Of a stretch of 32,029 bases of DNA, positions 30,538 to 32,029 are shown piece by piece. This stretch comes from a virus. Under the pieces are notes generated by a model that was not told where the DNA came from, searched no databases, and worked only from the letters and a program-made list of their open reading frames with translations. How positions within the stretch are numbered: position 1 is the stretch's first letter; the number at the start of each line of letters is the position of its first letter. The stretch lies in IMG/VR virus record IMGVR_UViG_3300033148_001870, positions 1 to 32,029 of that record; one strand, given 5' to 3'. The translations under genes and the position numbers were made by a program.

Positions 30538-30785
30538 GCATGAACTTTAACGAACCGATGAACACGGAAGCTAGCAAAAGGATTGAGGAACTTTTTAAAC
30601 CTTTTGCTATGGATGAGCGAACAGCTTTAATTGATAACCTTGTTTGCGATCAAAAGCAAACGAAAGAAATCGCTAACATCGCAAAACAGCCTGTTTCTGT
30701 TGAACTACATGGCGATGGAGACATTAAAGAAATGCGTGATGGCACAAAATACCGTGTTACCCCGCAAGGGTGGGTGAAAATATGA
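30534..30785 (+). CDS. Hypothetical protein in the lysis block (83 aa)
   Basis: Starts MSMNFNEPMNTEASKRIEEL and ends DGTKYRVTPQGWVKI. It is soluble, mixed charge, with a small beta-like C-terminal motif. AGGAG precedes the ATG; the start overlaps the endolysin stop and its stop overlaps the next start. Not recognised. Confidence 0.6.
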   Translation: MSMNFNEPMNTEASKRIEELFKPFAMDERTALIDNLVCDQKQTKEIANIAKQPVSVELHGDGDIKEMRDGTKYRVTPQGWVKI

Positions 30786-30865
30786 CATACCAAGATATCA
30801 ATGAAACTTTAATTGGAAGGTTATCCGTTCGCTTTATCAATAAAACAACGGGAGAGGTAGGATGA
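30782..30865 (+). CDS. Very small ORF (27 aa)
   Basis: Starts MTYQDINETLIGRLSVRF and ends TTGEVG. Its ATG overlaps the upstream stop (ATGA) and its TGA overlaps the next ATG, an arrangement unlikely by chance in such a packed block. GGTG lies ahead of the ATG. No function can be suggested. Confidence 0.4.
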   Translation: MTYQDINETLIGRLSVRFINKTTGEVG

Positions 30866-31170
30866 AAATAAAGAATATTGAGCTGGAAATCGGACGTAAA
30901 ACAATCAACCTAACCGTAGAACAGGCCAAGGAATTACGGGATATCCTGAATGAAACATTCCCTGAAGATACTACAGTTGTCCATGAACACCACAATTATG
31001 AGCGCCCTTATCGCGCCCCCTATCAGTATTGGGGTACGCCTTTCTGGTATACAGGCACAGCGAATATAGATGGCGTTGGCATGATAACCGGCAACAACAT
31101 AACCCTCACTGCCACGAGCAATACATCAAATATAACTAGCGGCACTCTCAAGCTAGTCGCTAACGGATAA
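30862..31170 (+). CDS. Hypothetical protein (102 aa)
   Basis: The N-terminal half (IKNIELEIGRKTINLTVEQAKELRDILNE) is a beta-alpha motif found in small phage proteins; the middle is aromatic and proline-rich (HHNYERPYRAPYQYWGTPFWY) and the C-terminus is a threonine/asparagine-rich beta segment. GAGAGGTAGG precedes the ATG. Not recognised; perhaps a virion or lysis accessory protein. Confidence 0.55.
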   Translation: MKIKNIELEIGRKTINLTVEQAKELRDILNETFPEDTTVVHEHHNYERPYRAPYQYWGTPFWYTGTANIDGVGMITGNNITLTATSNTSNITSGTLKLVANG

Positions 31171-31183
31171 TCAGGAGAATATA

Positions 31184-31357
31184 ATGTTTAAGAACATGAC
31201 ACTGAAACAAGCACTCACATCCAAAGGTATATTAGGTGGGTTAGGGTTAATCGCAGTAGGGGTTTTCTTGATGACCAAAGATCAATACGCCCTCGGCGCC
31301 GGACAAATATCCCTCGGACTTGGTATGATTGGTATCCGTGATAGTAAGCAAGCTTAA
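31184..31357 (+). CDS. Probable holin, two membrane helices (57 aa)
   Basis: Starts MFKNMTLKQALTSKGI, two hydrophobic segments (about 16-30 and 36-50) with a short polar turn (TKDQYA), and a charged tail IRDSKQA. Size, two helices, basic N-terminus and place between endolysin and spanins fit a class II holin. AGGAG stands before the ATG. It overlaps the i-spanin start by about 20 bases. Function is inferred from context and topology. Confidence 0.6.
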   Translation: MFKNMTLKQALTSKGILGGLGLIAVGVFLMTKDQYALGAGQISLGLGMIGIRDSKQA

Positions 31358-31574
31358 AACCTACGCCCTTGCTATCCTTTCAGTCCTGGCGGCGGTCTTC
31401 TTTGCTCTATTCAAAGGCTCCCAGGCTGCCAGGGCTAAAGAAAAGCTCGACGCATCTGAGAACGCAAGGGAAACAGAGCAAAAGGCCACACAAGCTCTGG
31501 TAGACGGGCTTGAGAGCGAGCAGGAGGCCAGAAATGAGGATATTGATACTTCTAAGCGCGATCACTTTAGTTAG
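31338..31574 (+). CDS. Rz: i-spanin, Rz-like inner-membrane subunit
   Basis: About 78 residues from GTG 31338 (a TTG three codons before is possible). An N-terminal membrane helix (TYALAILSVLAAVFFALF, about 8-25) is followed by a charged periplasmic helix (KEKLDASENARETEQKATQA) typical of i-spanins. The last 41 bases overlap the o-spanin gene in another frame, the classical Rz/Rz1 arrangement. It joins the o-spanin to span the periplasm and fuse the two membranes at lysis. Shorter than lambda Rz. Confidence 0.7.
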   Translation: MIVSKLKTYALAILSVLAAVFFALFKGSQAARAKEKLDASENARETEQKATQALVDGLESEQEARNEDIDTSKRDHFS

Positions 31575-31755
31575 CTGTGGGACGACTGTAGCGCCTGTCA
31601 GGCTGGTTCTCCCGCCACCACTGGATTACCCCACTATCGAGTCAAAGGCGCTGGAATGTCTCTCCCCCTCCGCCTACCGGCAGATGGTCGTCAGGGATAA
31701 GCTCAAGACCAAGCGGATCGAAACCCTGAGGAATATTATCAAATCCACCCACTAA
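31534..31755 (+). CDS. Rz1: o-spanin, Rz1-like outer-membrane lipoprotein
   Basis: 73 residues. Starts MRILILLSAITLVSC-G: a signal peptide ending in the lipobox LVSC with the lipidated cysteine at 15. A proline-containing part (LVLPPPLDYP) follows, as in Rz1. AGGAGG with six-base spacing supports the ATG at 31534. The gene begins inside the i-spanin gene. Mature protein would sit in the inner leaflet of the outer membrane and bind the i-spanin. Confidence 0.8.
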   Translation: MRILILLSAITLVSCGTTVAPVRLVLPPPLDYPTIESKALECLSPSAYRQMVVRDKLKTKRIETLRNIIKSTH

Positions 31756-31885
31756 TTTAGGGTCAAACAACGCCTCACAATCCAATTCATTGCGCTGCTT
31801 ATGCCATGCTCTTATGTATTCTATGTTCATAATATTAGTAAATAAGTAGTTTCTGATTAACTAATAGACTAAATATTAATCACCG

Positions 31886-32029
31886 TCAAGTTTTTGACAT
31901 CATTATTCGCTTTACTTTCTGCATCAGACGGTATTTTTTATTCTTAATTTTTTGCTTGGTATGGTAATACCAGCTCACTATTCTTCTATCTGGAGGATAA
32001 GGTAAAATCGTACGAGCAAAAGGCCAAAT
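31886..32029 (-). CDS. C-terminal end of a minus-strand gene, incomplete at window edge
   Basis: Reading leftward from the edge the frame is open for 47 codons (IWPFARTILPYPPDRRIVSW ... KNKKYRLMQKVKRIMMSKT) to a TGA. The strongly basic end and realistic composition suggest a true gene convergent with the lysis block. Not recognised. The stretch 31756-31885 between it and the o-spanin is AT-rich; it holds a GTCAA-GTTT-TTGAC hairpin (31885-31898), but no certain gene or terminator. Confidence 0.5.
   Translation of the reverse strand: MWPFARTILPYPPDRRIVSWYYHTKQKIKNKKYRLMQKVKRIMMSKT

Noticed and set aside
31642-31830. Minus-strand frame of 62 codons starting MNIEYIRAWHKQRNE
   Set aside because: More than half lies antisense to the well-supported o-spanin, and there is no ribosome binding site. 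The first 25 codons look protein-like, so it is not fully excluded.
1-32029. CRISPR array, tRNA or rRNA gene, insertion sequence, integrase
   Set aside because: No regular spaced repeats, no cloverleaf recognised, no transposase or integrase-like protein found when reading both strands.

Overview
The window is part of a tailed-phage genome of the podovirus (T7-like morphogenesis) type. The evidence is a terminase pair, a T7 gp8-like portal, scaffold, major capsid protein, tail tubular A and B proteins, internal virion proteins, a T7-type tail-fibre N-terminus and a lysis block. A GH24 endolysin and an overlapping Rz/Rz1-type spanin pair point to a Gram-negative host, which cannot be named further from the sequence. 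No RNA polymerase, integrase, tRNA or CRISPR is visible here. Both ends are open: incomplete minus-strand genes run off each edge.

Layout. (1) 1-1895, minus strand: a tightly packed operon of nine or so very small genes of unknown function, read leftward from a divergent control region at about 1896-2047. (2) 2048-6630, plus strand: small terminase, a gene holding a cluster of GTGCAACC repeats, an AT-rich inverted-repeat region with a run of nine G, large terminase, and several small packaging or head-associated genes. (3) 6641-11668: coiled-coil protein, portal, two conserved small proteins, a scaffold split over two frames, a promoter and structured leader, major capsid protein and a small head protein, closed by a strong terminator. 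(4) 11699-20139: a cassette for nucleotide-sugar synthesis and glycosyl transfer, inserted between head and tail genes. (5) 20123-29316: tail tubular A, tail tubular B, three internal virion proteins and a short tail fibre. (6) 29342-31755: small membrane proteins, endolysin, holin candidate and spanins. (7) 31886-32029: the end of a convergent minus-strand gene.

The cassette is the most interesting part. It encodes a B12-type radical SAM protein, a minimal two-subunit thiamine-diphosphate enzyme, a PLP enzyme of the DegT fold whose catalytic lysine is replaced by histidine (the ColD/RfbH C-3 dehydratase signature), an NDP-sugar 4,6-dehydratase-like SDR, an HxGH nucleotidyltransferase, a heptose-7-phosphate-kinase-like GHMP kinase, and four likely sugar-transfer proteins. 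All genes overlap or nearly touch, so they probably form one transcript. The combination suggests synthesis of an activated 3-deoxy, possibly branched or heptose-derived sugar, and its transfer to a virion or host target. Product and target are inferred, not shown.

Other notable points: the GTGCAACC repeats are encoded in two reading frames, so selection appears to act on DNA (a candidate packaging site). The scaffold would be one protein if a single base were restored. Two cassette genes seem to have lost a normal ATG (ATT and ATA where the alignment of the protein start would place it).
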